IMG/VR virus record: IMGVR_UViG_3300020160_000171
Coordinates: 1 to 29,498 of that record
Direction: 5' to 3' (one strand)
DNA length: 29,498 nt
DNA from: a virus
Below are positions 28,846 through 29,498 of this stretch, one piece after another. The stretch's first letter is position 1, and each line of letters begins with the position of its first letter. The notes beneath the pieces were generated by a model that saw nothing but the letters and a program-made list of their open reading frames with translations, had not been told where the DNA came from and did not search any database. Both the position numbers and the translations under genes were made by a program.

Positions 28846-29498
28846 CATTTAAAATTAAAAATATCACTGTTAAGAACTTTCTATCTGTAGGAAATCAAAC
28901 ACAGGCTGTTAATTTTGACAAAGAACACCTTACTCTTGTACTAGGTGAGAATGTCGATCTAGGTGGTGACGACAGCGGAAGCCGCAACGGCACTGGTAAA
29001 ACTACTATTATCAATGCGTTGAGCTACGCATTGTACGGACAGGCACTGACCAATATCCGTAAAGAGAATTTAATTAACAAGACTAATGCTAAACATCTAT
29101 TGGTTACTGTAGAATTTGAAGTTAACGGGCAAGCATTTAGAATTGAGCGTGGCCGTAAGCCTAATATTTTACGATTGTTTGTCAACGATCAAGAACAAAA
29201 AGCTAAAGACGAAGACGAAAGTCAAGGCGATAGTAGAGAAACTCAGAAAACTATTGAAGAATTACTGGGCATGAGCCATACTATGTTCAAGCATCTAGTA
29301 GCTTTAAACACATATACTGAACCGTTTTTATCTATGAAGGCTGCTGATCAGCGTGAAGTGATTGAACAACTGTTGGGTATTACACTATTATCTGAAAAGG
29401 CTGAAAAATTAAAAGCAGAAATTAAATCTACTAAAGATTCAATACAAGCTGAAACATATAAAATTGACGGTATTAAGACTGCCAATGAAAACGTACAA
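28842..29498 (+). CDS. 46: Recombination nuclease ATPase gp46 (SbcC/Rad50-like), partial
   Basis: The first 219 codons are visible; the gene runs off the right edge in frame. The ATG at 28842 overlaps the gp47 stop (ATGA), with no clear ribosome site of its own. The N-terminal ABC-ATPase half starts with FKIKNITVKNFLSVGN, the usual SMC/Rad50 beta-strand pair. Walker A is GSRNGTGKTT (residues 46-55; K53, T54). YALYGQALTNIRKENLIN follows. LGMSHTMFKHLVALN and TEPFLSMKAADQREVIEQLL (about 145-185) lead into the coiled-coil arm, which begins about residue 190 (EKAEKLKAEIKSTKDSI). The zinc hook and the C-terminal Walker B half lie outside the window. It supplies the ATP-driven clamp for gp47. Confidence 0.94.
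   Translation, partial: MTFKIKNITVKNFLSVGNQTQAVNFDKEHLTLVLGENVDLGGDDSGSRNGTGKTTIINALSYALYGQALTNIRKENLINKTNAKHLLVTVEFEVNGQAFRIERGRKPNILRLFVNDQEQKAKDEDESQGDSRETQKTIEELLGMSHTMFKHLVALNTYTEPFLSMKAADQREVIEQLLGITLLSEKAEKLKAEIKSTKDSIQAETYKIDGIKTANENVQ

Overview
The window is part of the genome of a T4-supergroup contractile-tailed bacteriophage (Caudoviricetes, myovirus morphology). It is AT-rich, almost wholly coding, and has no tRNA, insertion sequence or bacterial housekeeping gene. The gene families (gp48/gp53/gp5/gp25/gp6 baseplate proteins; gp55 late sigma factor; gp47/gp46 nuclease) and the order 55-47-46 are those of T4-like phages. The very long tail genes and the long N-terminal part of gp55 recall uncultured aquatic T4-like phages. 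No host can be named from the sequence.

Left and centre (1-26770, minus strand) is a tightly packed late structural operon, read from right to left. It encodes a gp48/gp54-like tail-tube cap, a gp53-like LysM-type wedge protein, a large gp27-like hub protein, a gp5-like spike with a C-terminal lytic transglycosylase, gp25, gp6, a single 4,773-residue tail/baseplate protein, and a collagen-like fibre protein cut off by the left edge. Neighbouring genes overlap by one base or lie 1-8 bases apart, except for a 50-base gap before gp6. That gap carries a NATAAATA late-promoter match and an inverted repeat. Together these products should build the hub, wedge and host-contact parts of the baseplate.

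Right (26878-29498, plus strand) is a divergent transcription and replication block: the gp55 late sigma factor, the gp47 (SbcD/Mre11-like) nuclease subunit, and the start of gp46 (SbcC/Rad50-like). gp55 and gp47 each have a host-type extended -10 promoter fused to a strong ribosome-binding site, in a nearly identical cassette. The likely logic is that host polymerase transcribes gp55, whose product then directs the polymerase to late promoters of the leftward operon.

The 107-base divergent gap (26771-26877) holds the gp55 promoter, a dyad over its -35 box, a second inverted repeat and possible leftward promoter elements. I see no wholly new system. The most notable content is the 14.3-kb gene, with a predicted seven-bladed FG-GAP-type beta-propeller, a nidogen-like domain and many short repeated beta-modules. 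Others are the rearranged gp5 with a calcium-loop motif, the N-terminally extended gp55, and the repeated promoter cassette.
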